A stretch of 64,000 bases of DNA from NCBI GenBank assembly GCA_947649205.1, contig CANSQM010000001.1, positions 124,001 to 188,000 of the forward strand, in the 5' to 3' direction. Source of the stretch: an uncultured Enterorhabdus sp. (GTDB lineage Bacteria > Actinomycetota > Coriobacteriia > Coriobacteriales > Eggerthellaceae). The notes below the pieces were generated by a model. The model was not told where the DNA came from. It was given only the letters and a program-made list of their open reading frames with translations, and searched no databases. Positions 25,280-33,116 of this stretch are shown here, in pieces (position 1 is the stretch's first letter; the number at the start of each line of letters is the position of its first letter). The position numbers were made by a program, and so were the translations under genes.

Positions 25280-25660
25280 TCACGCAGTCGGCACAAGCGC
25301 ACGGGCGATCAGCTTGCCGGCCAGGGCGCCGGCTACGCAGAGGACGACGCTGGCCAGGGCGTAGGTGCCGCCGACAAGCCATTGGCCGCCCTCAATGAGC
25401 TCGAGCGTTTCCAGGGAGAAGGTGGAGAAGGTGGTGAAGCCGCCGCAGAGGCCCACCTTCAGGAAGAGCACCGCCTCGCGGGGCAGGGCGTTCGGGGCGA
25501 GGGACGCCGCTTCCACGACCGCGCCGATGATGACGGAACCGACGAAGTTGATGAGCAGGGTCATGAGCGGCAGCTCGGACCCCAGGGGAATGAGACCGAG
25601 GCCATAGCGGCTCACTGCGCCCACGAAACCGCCCGCCCCCACGCACAGCACGCTCATCAT
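25280..25660 (-). CDS. crcB: Fluoride efflux channel CrcB/Fluc
   Basis: Small four-helix membrane protein of 126 residues that dimerises to form the fluoride channel. GGFVGAVSRYGLG at the start, LLINFVGSVIIG and the GGFTTFSTFSLE block with the Phe/Thr fluoride track are diagnostic. AAAGG before the double ATG (25658-25660 used). It is a single gene; many genomes carry two crcB genes for heterodimers, and no second copy is here. A fluoride riboswitch was looked for upstream but not found. Confidence 0.9.
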   Translation of the reverse strand: MMSVLCVGAGGFVGAVSRYGLGLIPLGSELPLMTLLINFVGSVIIGAVVEAASLAPNALPREAVLFLKVGLCGGFTTFSTFSLETLELIEGGQWLVGGTYALASVVLCVAGALAGKLIARALVPTA

Positions 25661-25823
25661 GATGTCGCCTTTCCCCGTTCGTTTCCATTTCCGCCAGTAT
25701 AGGCGATGGACGGCCGCGAGGACGCCTGCGGGCGGTTGGCGGGGTCTACGGAGCGTAGGTTGCCAGGGCGGTCGCGAGCGCCCATAATCGGCGACGTTCA
25801 ACATTCAGAAGGAGGAGCACCCC

Positions 25824-26492
25824 ATGACCTCATATATCAGCGGCGCGTCCATCCGCGCCCTGCGCGAGCGGGCCGGAATGACCCAGCGCCAACTGGCCGA
25901 TCAGCTCGGCATTACCGACAAGGCGGTGTCGAAGTGGGAGACGGATCGCGGCCTGCCCGACATCACCCTGGTGGAGCCTTTGGCCTGCGCCCTCGGCGTG
26001 TCGGTGGCCGAGCTTCTGTCCGGCGAGCAGATCGTGAACGCCAACCGCGCGGGCAACCTGCTGCGGGCGAAGTTCTACGTGTGCCCGCTGTGCGGCAATG
26101 TCATCCACGCCACGGGGGAGGCCTCCATCAGCTGCTGCGGCATCGCGCTGCCAGTGCTGGAAGTGGAGAACGCCGTCGACGGGAAGATCCCTGCGGCTCC
26201 CGAGAGCACGGAGGCAGCCGACCTGTCCGTCCATCTGCCCCAGGTGGACGTGGCCGATGGCGAGGTGTATCTCGCGATGGATCATCCCATGGACAAGGAT
26301 CATTTCATCAGCTTCGTGGCCTATGTGACCACCGACCAGGTGTTCTTCCGCAAGCTGTATCCCGAGCAGACGGCCGACGCGCGCTTCCCCTACCGCGGTC
26401 CCGGCACCATGTTCGCCTACTGCAACCGCCACGGCCTGTTCGCCTGCCGCACCCCGCGCGTCCAGCGCAAGAGCGCCGTGCGCCTGATGTAG
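25824..26492 (+). CDS. XRE HTH fused to desulfoferrodoxin (superoxide reductase)
   Basis: Residues 6-66 are a Cro/C1 helix-turn-helix (QRQLADQLGITDKAVSKWE). Residues 84-106 form a desulforedoxin-type centre I: C87, C90, C104 and C105. Residues 135-208 carry the whole centre II ligand set of superoxide reductase: H137 (VHLP), H154 and H160 (DHPMDKDHFI), C200 and H203 (YCNRHG). The product is thus a complete two-iron superoxide reductase joined to a DNA-binding domain, perhaps a redox-responsive regulator or an enzyme that controls its own gene. GGAGGAG before ATG sets the start. It is monocistronic, divergent from crcB. Confidence 0.85.
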   Translation: MTSYISGASIRALRERAGMTQRQLADQLGITDKAVSKWETDRGLPDITLVEPLACALGVSVAELLSGEQIVNANRAGNLLRAKFYVCPLCGNVIHATGEASISCCGIALPVLEVENAVDGKIPAAPESTEAADLSVHLPQVDVADGEVYLAMDHPMDKDHFISFVAYVTTDQVFFRKLYPEQTADARFPYRGPGTMFAYCNRHGLFACRTPRVQRKSAVRLM

Positions 26493-26607
26493 AAAGGGGC
26501 GCCGCCGATCGAGCACGCGGCCCGATACATGATATGAAATGCGACCGTCTCGTCTGGCGGCGCCCTTCACCGATCATACGCGCTCGCTCAAGGAAAGAAA
26601 ACTCTTG

Positions 26608-26653
26608 AATATACGGCCCCCTTCAGCCGCACGGTCGAAGGGGGCCGTATATT
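26608..26653 (-). terminator. 17-bp perfect hairpin
   Basis: 26608-26624 pairs perfectly with 26637-26653 around a 12-nt loop. On the minus strand a T-rich run (GAGTTTTCTTTCC) follows, so it would end a minus-strand transcript carrying the 14-codon frame at 26680-26724. Confidence 0.6.
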
Positions 26654-26679
26654 GCCGTTACGGGAGAAGGATCGCGGCC

Positions 26680-26724
26680 CTAGGCGCCGATGGCGTAGCG
26701 GTTCCGGCGGATGAATGCTCTCAT
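26680..26724 (-). CDS. Candidate 14-residue peptide
   Basis: Encodes MRAFIRRNRYAIGA, strongly basic. AAGGGGG stands six bases before the ATG, and a 17-bp hairpin lies just downstream of the stop, as in a leader-peptide or tiny-gene transcript. It lies in the 540-bp gap 26493-27032, which otherwise shows only the toxin-antitoxin operator. No larger gene follows on that strand, so attenuation of a downstream operon is unlikely. Speculative. Confidence 0.35.
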   Translation of the reverse strand: MRAFIRRNRYAIGA

Positions 26725-26993
26725 GGCTGCCCCCTTTCTCTCCGATATGACGCCGGGGCGTCCTTTAATGGGGATAGCGTAGCGCGGCCGTGCCCGGCCC
26801 GGCGCGGCGACGACCCAAGATTAAGGTTCCGCTCAGCAAAACTTAAAGCTCGTTAAGCAATGGCCGCGATCTCTTTGGCGGCTTTCTGGGTCGGGGGCGT
26901 TTGCAGTAGCCGTCCGAAAATCTGAGATGTTGCCAACGCCGCACCATCAGCGCGAGAGAACGATTTGCTTGCGACCCTTTTTTGTGATATAAA

Positions 26994-27024
26994 CCTCTAT
27001 AAATAAGTTACTTATTTATAGAGG
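26994..27024 (+). promoter_or_regulatory. Toxin-antitoxin operator
   Basis: Perfect 14-bp arms CCTCTATAAATAAG and CTTATTTATAGAGG separated by TTA. The right arm supplies the GAGG of the antitoxin's ribosome site, so binding could block transcription and the RNA hairpin could mask translation. Confidence 0.75.
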
Positions 27025-27032
27025 TGGTTCCC

Positions 27033-27320
27033 ATGTCTGCTGCTCTTCCGCTCATTCGACCCATCAGCGACCTGCGCACCGATCTCAACGATGTGTGCGT
27101 TCAGGCCCAGGAAACCCGGCAGCCTATCTTTATGACGAAGAACGGGAAGGCGAGCCTCGTCGTCATCGACTGCGCCGCCTATGAGGAACAGCGCCAACAC
27201 GAGCGCTACGTCCACAAGTTGCGTGAAGCGGAGATCGAGGCCAAGTACCGCAGCGAGACGGTCAGCCAAGCTGCCCTCGACGAGACCATGGAGCGTGTCT
27301 TCGCGGTCTGGGGCGTCTGA
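27033..27320 (+). CDS. RelB/YefM (Phd)-type antitoxin
   Basis: Product of 95 residues. The N-terminal Phd/YefM-like DNA-binding fold is seen in PISDLRTDLNDVCVQAQETRQPIFMTKNGKASLVVID, followed by a charged helical tail that would wrap the toxin. It neutralises the toxin encoded next and represses the pair through the palindrome overlapping its ribosome site. GAGGTGG seven bases before ATG at 27033 sets the start. The stop overlaps the toxin start by one base (TGATG). Confidence 0.88.
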   Translation: MSAALPLIRPISDLRTDLNDVCVQAQETRQPIFMTKNGKASLVVIDCAAYEEQRQHERYVHKLREAEIEAKYRSETVSQAALDETMERVFAVWGV

Positions 27321-27649
27321 TGCGCGAGGCAGTCTATCGTCCGCGAGCGGCCTTCGATCTGGAGTCCATCGTCATCTATATGGGGGAAGTTTGTCGCAAT
27401 CCGGTGGCAGCTCGGCAGACCTATGAGAGCATCAAGGCGGCCGTGGCCGATCTTTGCGGGATGCCGACGCTAGGCCGCCCCTTTGTTGATGAAACGTTGG
27501 GGCGGCGACCCTTCCGGTCGTGGCTGGTTGGGAATTACCGGGTGTTCTACACCTTCGACGACGAAGCGGTCACGGTGTGGCGCGTCATTCACACCCGGCG
27601 GGATATCGATGATTTCGCGCTCATCGATTGGGAAGAAGACAGCGAATAG
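27320..27649 (+). CDS. RelE/ParE-family toxin
   Basis: Product of 109 residues with the compact RelE/ParE fold: YRPRAAFDLESIVIYM at the N-terminus, PTLGRPF in the middle and YRVFYTFDDEAVTVWRVIHTRRD at the end. The R-x-x-Y-x-F/V-I-H-x-R-R-D pattern is closer to ParE-type (gyrase-directed) than to ribosome-dependent RelE toxins, but the target cannot be fixed from sequence. Translationally coupled to the antitoxin by the 1-base overlap. Confidence 0.88.
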   Translation: MREAVYRPRAAFDLESIVIYMGEVCRNPVAARQTYESIKAAVADLCGMPTLGRPFVDETLGRRPFRSWLVGNYRVFYTFDDEAVTVWRVIHTRRDIDDFALIDWEEDSE

Positions 27650-27730
27650 CCAAGTTTCCCGCCGTCGCACTGGCTGAACGGTCGAGCGATTGCGGTGCGG
27701 CGCAGGGATCAACTAGCGAGGGAGGATGCC

Positions 27731-29245
27731 ATGGCGAAGGCTTCGACGGAAACGGCCGAAGCAAAAGGCGACGGTCACAGGCGATCCAGCGCAAAGTCTG
27801 CGGCTTCGCAACCGCAGCCGGTGGAGCATGGGATCGAGCCGGTGTTCGATGGGCGGTCGGAGGTGCTCGTGCTGGGTACGATGCCCTCGCCGAAATCGCG
27901 GGAGGCGGGGTTCTTCTACGGCCATCCTCAGAATCGGTTCTGGCGCGTGCTGGCGGCGCTGTTCGACGAGCCGGTGCCCGAGGACAACGCCGAGCGCGCC
28001 GATCTGCTGCTTCGGCACCACATCGCCCTGTGGGACGTGCTGGCCTCCTGCGATATCGTGGGCGCCTCCGATGCCTCCATCGCCAACGGCCGGCCCAACG
28101 ATCTGTCCCGCATTCTGAACGGAGCCCCGGTGCGGTCGGTGTTCTGCACGGGGGCCACGGCGACGCGCCTCTACGGGAAGCTGTGCGAGGCTGCCTGCGG
28201 GCTGCCGGCGGCGCCGCTGCCCTCGCCGAGCCCCGCCAACGCCAGCTGGTCGCTGCCGCGGCTCGTGGAGGCCTACCGTCCTCTGGCCGCGGCCGTCACG
28301 CCCTTCGATCCGCCGGTGCTGGATGTAGCCGCCGTGGTGGCCCTCGAACGAGCCATCGCGACTGTGGGCACTCCCTTGGACGCACTGATGCGCCGTGCCG
28401 GTCGCTTTCTCGCCTTCGAGGTGCGGAAACTGCTGGAGGAACCGGGGAGGGGAGCGGTCGCTGGGATGGTGCCGTGCGATGGCGGGACAATGGCGCCGTG
28501 CCAGAGCGGCGCGGTGGCCGTGCCGGGCAGCGGCGAGACCGATCCGCGTCCCGTGGTCATCCTCTGCGGGAACGGCAACAACGGGGGTGACGGTTGGGTG
28601 GCCGGGGAATACCTGGACCGTTGGGGCATTCCCGTGCGCCTTGTGACGGCGGTGCCTCCCGAGGCCCTGACCGCCGAGCCGGCCCGCACGGCGGCGGTGC
28701 GCGCCGCAGCCGCATTGGGGCCGGCGAGCCAGGTGATCGTCGCTCCGACCGATGAGGAGGTGGCCCGTCGGCTCGCTGGGGCATCGGTGGCCATCGACGC
28801 ACTACTCGGGACGGGCTTTTCCCACGAACGGGTGCGGCCGCCCTTCGACGGATGGATCCGGGCCCTGAACGAGGCCCATGCCCGGGGTGCCGTAGTGGTC
28901 GCAGCCGACGTGCCGAGCGGGCTTTCGGCCCAAACGGGCGCGACCGCCGTCGATACGGTGGTGGCCGATCTCACGGTTACCATGATCGTTCCCAAACCGG
29001 GCCTGTACATTTCCCGTGATCGAGGCACCGACGGGCAGGGTGCTACCGAAGGCGAGCCGTCCGCTGCGGGGACGGTCGAGGGGGGAGTGGCCGCGGCCGG
29101 CGCGGCAGACGCAACAGGCGCGGCCGTCGCGGCAGGCACCGCGGGCGCGACGGGCGCCCCGCTCGTTCCCGCGTCCTGCTGCGGTCGCATTCGCGTGGCG
29201 CCTCTTGCCTATATCGAGCCGCTTCTCGACGGCCCCGCAGACTGA
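27731..29245 (+). CDS. Hypoxanthine-DNA glycosylase fused to NAD(P)HX epimerase
   Basis: Residues about 33-187 match the family 6 uracil-DNA-glycosylase-like hypoxanthine-DNA glycosylases (VLGTMPSPKSREAGFFYGHP, followed by QNRFW at 67-71), which excise deaminated adenine. Residues about 195-450 match the YjeF N-terminal domain that epimerises damaged NAD(P)H hydrate: GNGNNGGDG (280-288), DALLGTG and ADVPSGL are signature motifs. The kinase-like NADHX dehydratase half is absent. A low-complexity Ala/Gly tract follows near the C-terminus (about 440-490). GGGAGG upstream sets the ATG at 27731. The protein joins two damage-repair activities; I know of no functional reason for the pairing. Confidence 0.85.
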   Translation: MAKASTETAEAKGDGHRRSSAKSAASQPQPVEHGIEPVFDGRSEVLVLGTMPSPKSREAGFFYGHPQNRFWRVLAALFDEPVPEDNAERADLLLRHHIALWDVLASCDIVGASDASIANGRPNDLSRILNGAPVRSVFCTGATATRLYGKLCEAACGLPAAPLPSPSPANASWSLPRLVEAYRPLAAAVTPFDPPVLDVAAVVALERAIATVGTPLDALMRRAGRFLAFEVRKLLEEPGRGAVAGMVPCDGGTMAPCQSGAVAVPGSGETDPRPVVILCGNGNNGGDGWVAGEYLDRWGIPVRLVTAVPPEALTAEPARTAAVRAAAALGPASQVIVAPTDEEVARRLAGASVAIDALLGTGFSHERVRPPFDGWIRALNEAHARGAVVVAADVPSGLSAQTGATAVDTVVADLTVTMIVPKPGLYISRDRGTDGQGATEGEPSAAGTVEGGVAAAGAADATGAAVAAGTAGATGAPLVPASCCGRIRVAPLAYIEPLLDGPAD

Positions 29246-29318
29246 CTGTGGGGTGCCCTGGCACGGTGCCGGCCGATTCGCTCTGGGCCGGCCTGTTCGC
29301 TCTGGTCCGTTGCGGCTC

Positions 29319-30311
29319 CTACCGGCGCTCTTTCCGCACCCCGTCGGGAAGGCCTGCCTCGGGCACGGCCAGGGTGCCGGCCTTCTCGCGGCGGCGCAGA
29401 TCCCACAGCATGAGCGCCGCCACCGCCAGCAGGGGCAAACCGGCCACGATGCCGGTGCAGGTGGGCCCTATGAAGGGGTTGCCGCCGGTGAGCGAGAAGA
29501 GGATGGCGCCGTTGGCGGCCCCGTTCAGCGCGCCGTGGCCGAAGGCGGCTGCCAGGGTGGAGCCGGTGCGGATAGTCACATAGCTGAGGAACACGGCCAG
29601 CAGGATGCACCACAGGCACATAGCGACGATGCCGCCGAAGGGCGCCGTGGGGTAGCCCGTGCCGTAGTTGTGGCCGAGGGCGACGAGGGGCGCGTGCCAC
29701 AACCCCCAGACTACACCCGTGATCAGCAGGGTGGGCACGATGGGCAGGCGGCGGGCCATCTTCGGTAGCAGATAGCCGCGCCAGCCCCATTCCTCGCCGA
29801 AGGTGGCCACGATATTGAGCGCCGGCGCGATGGCGCAGGCTCCCAGCAGGGGGAGCACCAGCAGGAGGGGGTTGGCGACGATCCCATCGAGGGCGGCCAA
29901 AGACGCGCCGTCGATGCCAGCCTGCTCGGCCGCTGCGCGCTGAGCCTCCACGAACGCCGAGGCTGTGGGGTCGAAGTCGCCCGGAAACAGGAGGAAGTAC
30001 ACGACGGCACCGGCGATCACGAGCAGCGTGGGCCCGAACCAGGCCACGGCGAACCAGGGCAGCGACTGACGCACCGGCTTGGGCTTCATCACGCAGTTCG
30101 CGAAGCCCTCGCCAGTGACGAGGCGCGTGATGACCACACCGAGGGCGGGGAAGAGCATGGTGACGGCCACAGCCGCCGTATAGGTCAACTCAGCGGAGAC
30201 GAAGGCGCTGGCGTAGGGCGCCTCTCCCAGGGCAATGGGATACACTACGAGGAAATCGTAGAGGTACGTGATGGCGAAGGTGACGGCGAGGAAGATGAGC
30301 GCGCGTTTCAT
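29319..30311 (-). CDS. CPBP-family intramembrane metalloprotease
   Basis: Type II CAAX prenyl endopeptidase / bacteriocin-processing (CPBP, ABI) family. Product of 330 residues with about eight membrane segments. The catalytic motifs are intact: EEWGWRGYLLP (about 176-186), WGLWHAPL (about 204-211) and HGALNGAANG (about 256-265). AAAGGAG seven bases before ATG at 30311 sets the start. Members serve bacteriocin self-immunity or membrane-protein processing. It is divergent from a YtrA-type GntR operon and shares its operator region, so it may be under the same control. Confidence 0.88.
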   Translation of the reverse strand: MKRALIFLAVTFAITYLYDFLVVYPIALGEAPYASAFVSAELTYTAAVAVTMLFPALGVVITRLVTGEGFANCVMKPKPVRQSLPWFAVAWFGPTLLVIAGAVVYFLLFPGDFDPTASAFVEAQRAAAEQAGIDGASLAALDGIVANPLLLVLPLLGACAIAPALNIVATFGEEWGWRGYLLPKMARRLPIVPTLLITGVVWGLWHAPLVALGHNYGTGYPTAPFGGIVAMCLWCILLAVFLSYVTIRTGSTLAAAFGHGALNGAANGAILFSLTGGNPFIGPTCTGIVAGLPLLAVAALMLWDLRRREKAGTLAVPEAGLPDGVRKERR

Positions 30312-30331
30312 AGTCACTCCTTTCGGTTGAT

Positions 30332-30380
30332 TTGTTCTATTGCAACTATAACACAATTTGTTATAATGTGACTAGAACAA
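30332..30380. promoter_or_regulatory. YtrA-type operator between divergent promoters
   Basis: Nested symmetry: outer TTGTTCTA (30332-30339) and TAGAACAA (30373-30380), inner TATAACA (30347-30353) and TGTTATA (30359-30365). It sits in the 157-bp gap between the CPBP protease and the GntR regulator. TATAACA/TTATAAT-like sequences could also serve as -10 elements. Confidence 0.7.
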
Positions 30381-30468
30381 AATGTCAACGCGGGATGGTG
30401 CACGCCGTGCTGGCTTCGCCCGGCGGCCGCGCTGCATCCCGCGCAACCAGTTCGGAAAGGAGGCATCC

Positions 30469-30942
30469 ATGCTCATGACTATCGACGGGTCGTCACCCGA
30501 GCCGTTGTACGTGCAGATTCGCAATCAGATTGTCGCCGGCATCGCCACTGGCGCCCTGGAACCGGGCCAGTCGCTTCCCTCGGTGCGGGCTCTGGCGAGT
30601 GACCTGGGCATCAACCTGCACACGGTGAACAAGGCCTATGCCGTGCTGCGTGATGAGGGCTATGTGACCATGCGCGGCCGCGCCGGCGCCGTCATAGCCG
30701 ACCCTGCGGCCGAGGGAACTCTCGGCACCGAGGCTGCCCAGGCGAAGATGGGCGACGACTTGTTCCGCCTGGCCCTGGCCTTCCGTGCCCGCGGGGGCAC
30801 GCGTGCGGCCTTCCTGGAGGCGGCTGCCGCCCAAGCGGACCGCGCCTACGGGGCTGCCGACCGTCCCGCAGCCACCGCCGACGCCACGGCCGACCATTCC
30901 GCAACTGCTTCTGATTCCCCTGAAAGGAAGGCCTGCTCATGA
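30469..30942 (+). CDS. GntR-family regulator, YtrA subfamily
   Basis: Product of 157 residues. The winged-helix domain (LYVQIRNQIVAGIATGALEPG, with LPSVRALASDLGINLHTVNKAY) is typical of GntR; the short C-terminal helical region without a ligand-binding domain is the YtrA type, which responds to cell-wall stress and usually controls ABC or membrane-protein genes downstream. AAAGGAGG before ATG at 30469. ATGA overlap with the membrane protein that follows shows translational coupling. The nested palindrome upstream is its likely operator. Confidence 0.88.
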   Translation: MLMTIDGSSPEPLYVQIRNQIVAGIATGALEPGQSLPSVRALASDLGINLHTVNKAYAVLRDEGYVTMRGRAGAVIADPAAEGTLGTEAAQAKMGDDLFRLALAFRARGGTRAAFLEAAAAQADRAYGAADRPAATADATADHSATASDSPERKACS

Positions 30943-32057
30943 CTGCTGCGCCCACTGCTTCGCTCCTGCTGGGAATGCTCGGGCTCGTGCTGCCCGTTAC
31001 CGGCATTCTCATGGCGCTGACGCCCTATCTCATGCCGAAGCGCGAATGCTTCGCCGTTACGGTGCCCGACGCTGCCGTTAACGATCCTCATCTGCGGAAA
31101 CTCAAGCGAATCTACCTGGCGGCGATGTTGGCGCTCACGGCGCTGGCCACCACGGCCACGGTGGCGGCGTGCCTGATCGATCCGCAGCACGCCGCCTTGC
31201 CGGTGTTCATCGTGGGCATCTTCGCCCTGTGCGTTATCGGCTACGGCCTCATGCTGTATTTTCGCCGTCGCGTGCAAGCTTACAAGCGCGTCCAAGGCTG
31301 GCAGGCCGAAGGCGCCCGGGCGGTGGGCTTCGTCGGCAATGAGCCGTTTCCGCGGCCGCTCTCGCTGAAGTGGGGCCTGCTGTACCTGCCCGTCATCGCC
31401 GTGACCATCGCCATCGGCGTGGCCGGTTACGCTACCATGCCCGATCAGATTCCCATGCAGATCAATCTCTCCGGCGGGGTATCCCGCTGGGCTGAAAAAT
31501 CACCGGGTGTCGTGGCCTTTCCCGTGCTGTTCACGGTGTTCATGGCCGTCTGCTTCTTGTTGTCCCAATGGATGATTCTGCGTTCGAAGAAGGGCAGCGA
31601 CCCGGCCGCGCCGGCGGCAAGTGCGTGGGCCTACGCCATGTTCGCCCGGGCTCAGAGCATCATGCTCGTTGCCATGGGGCTCATGATCAGCTTTATCGGC
31701 CCGCTCATGGAGCTCGTCTTCGTCGGCGTGCTCACGTTGGAGCAGATGATCGTACCCATCGTCCTCATCGTGATCATCGTGGTGGTGGCCAGCTTGGCTG
31801 TGAGCCTCATCTACGGCCAGAACGGCAGCCGGCTCATCGCGCGGGTGGGCCAAAGCGCCACGATGCCCCGCGACGACGACCGCTTCTGGAAGCTCGGCAT
31901 CTTCTATGTGAACCGCGATGACGCGAGTCTCTTTCTGCCCGAGCGCTTCGGCATCGGCTGGACCATCAACTGGGGCCGCCCCGCCGCCTGGGCGCTCGTC
32001 GCCGGCTTCGTGCTCGTGGTCGCAGGCTTCGTGGCCGCGGCGATCTTGTTCACCTAG
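30939..32057 (+). CDS. DUF1648/DUF5808 membrane protein
   Basis: Integral membrane protein of 372 residues with about eight hydrophobic segments. The centre has the DUF1648 pattern (PDQIPMQINLSGGVSRWAEK), and the C-terminal part the DUF5808 pattern (DDRFWKLGIFYVNRDD, later FGIGWTINWGRP). Such proteins commonly follow YtrA-type regulators and resemble SdpI-type immunity proteins. Its start overlaps the regulator's stop (ATGA). Function is inferred only from context: membrane stress or bacteriocin immunity. Confidence 0.8.
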   Translation: MTAAPTASLLLGMLGLVLPVTGILMALTPYLMPKRECFAVTVPDAAVNDPHLRKLKRIYLAAMLALTALATTATVAACLIDPQHAALPVFIVGIFALCVIGYGLMLYFRRRVQAYKRVQGWQAEGARAVGFVGNEPFPRPLSLKWGLLYLPVIAVTIAIGVAGYATMPDQIPMQINLSGGVSRWAEKSPGVVAFPVLFTVFMAVCFLLSQWMILRSKKGSDPAAPAASAWAYAMFARAQSIMLVAMGLMISFIGPLMELVFVGVLTLEQMIVPIVLIVIIVVVASLAVSLIYGQNGSRLIARVGQSATMPRDDDRFWKLGIFYVNRDDASLFLPERFGIGWTINWGRPAAWALVAGFVLVVAGFVAAAILFT

Positions 32058-32459
32058 TTATTGGAAGTCGCCCAACTCGGCTTCCCAATCGAAATCGGGC
32101 GGCGGTCCTGCGGGGCCGTCGCCCTCTTCGTTGCCGCTGTGGCCGTCCCATTGGTAGACGTCCATGAGCACGCGGCCCTCCTCGTCGAAGGCCACCCCTT
32201 CCGCGGCCAGCATCTTGCGCTGCTCGTCGGGGCCGCCGAAGGCGAAGCCCGTGGCCATGCGCCCGTCCTTGAACACCACGCGGTGACAGGGGATGCAACC
32301 GGGATCGGTGCCCGGCTCGGGGTTGCCGTGCAGGGCATAGCCCACGTAGCGGGCCGCCCGCGGCGCCCCGATCATGCGCCCCACCTGGCCGTAGGTGGCC
32401 ACCTTCCCCGCGGGGATGCGTCGCACCACCGCAAATACCCGATTGGCGAAATCTCCCAT
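32058..32459 (-). CDS. MGMT-family alkyltransferase (methylated-DNA--cysteine)
   Basis: Product of 133 residues, equal to the C-terminal catalytic domain of O6-alkylguanine-DNA alkyltransferases. The active-site block GCIPCHRVV is intact with its cysteine, so it is not the tryptophan-bearing ATL type. IPAGKVATYGQVGRMIGAP forms the DNA-reading helix. A Gly/Pro/Asp-rich tail (about 112-133) extends past the usual end. GGAAGG upstream sets the ATG at 32459, although the frame is open further upstream. It converges with the YtrA operon; stops are adjacent. Confidence 0.85.
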   Translation of the reverse strand: MGDFANRVFAVVRRIPAGKVATYGQVGRMIGAPRAARYVGYALHGNPEPGTDPGCIPCHRVVFKDGRMATGFAFGGPDEQRKMLAAEGVAFDEEGRVLMDVYQWDGHSGNEEGDGPAGPPPDFDWEAELGDFQ

Positions 32460-32595
32460 GACCGACCTTCCGTGGACGCCCGTTGAAGTTTTGCTGTCAG
32501 CATAGCGCAGTTTCTGGCTCCCGAGGGCGCGCGGTGGTATCGTGCGCTGAGAAAACCACGCGGTGCTCGGTGCCGCTTTCCCCGAAAGGTCCGTT

Positions 32596-33051
32596 ATGTT
32601 CAAAGTTCGTTCCAAGTACCTGCTGCTCATCGCGGCGGCGGTGTGGCTCATCGCCGGAAGCCAGGTGGCCCGCATGGGCATCGAGGCCATCGCCGCCGGC
32701 CAGGGCAATCTGTGGCTGCTGCTCATCGGCATTCCCGCCACGTTCCTCGTCTTCCATAGAATGTTCTCGAAGCTGGTGGGCAAGCATGCGGCCCGCATTC
32801 GCGGCTATGGGGAGGAGAAGATGCACGTGCTGCGGTTCTTCGATGTGAAGGGCTACATCATCATGGCCGTCATGATGGGCGGCGGCATCGCCCTGCGCTC
32901 CTTCCACCTGGTGCCCGGCTGGTTCATCGCGTTCTTCTACACGGGACTCGGCATCGCCCTGGCCCTGGCCGGCATCGGGTTCATCGTGCACTACGTACAC
33001 CGGGACGGCCTCATCACCTGCCCGGTCACGGGGAAGGTGCGCGAGGGGTAG
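32596..33051 (+). CDS. Four-helix membrane protein, unknown function
   Basis: Product of 151 residues with four hydrophobic segments (about 8-30, 38-58, 84-102, 108-135) and Arg/Lys-rich loops. I recognise no family or catalytic motif. CGAAAGG six bases before ATG at 32596 supports the start. Stand-alone gene closed by a bidirectional terminator. Confidence 0.7.
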   Translation: MFKVRSKYLLLIAAAVWLIAGSQVARMGIEAIAAGQGNLWLLLIGIPATFLVFHRMFSKLVGKHAARIRGYGEEKMHVLRFFDVKGYIIMAVMMGGGIALRSFHLVPGWFIAFFYTGLGIALALAGIGFIVHYVHRDGLITCPVTGKVREG

Positions 33052-33062
33052 GGGCGAACGAA

Positions 33063-33089
33063 AAAGGCCAGGCGGGTCGCCTGGCCTTT
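33063..33089. terminator. Bidirectional terminator
   Basis: Perfect 12-bp stem AAAGGCCAGGCG / CGCCTGGCCTTT with a 3-nt loop. A-tract before and T-tract after allow it to serve both the upstream membrane protein and the converging flavoprotein gene. Confidence 0.85.
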
Positions 33090-33116
33090 GAGGGGAGGGT
33101 ATAGTGCGGGGAGGGG

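Noticed and set aside
25661..25823. Possible fluoride riboswitch upstream of crcB
   Set aside because: A GGCGATGG start-like string is present, but on the wrong strand for crcB. The pseudoknot and downstream conserved blocks are missing on both strands.
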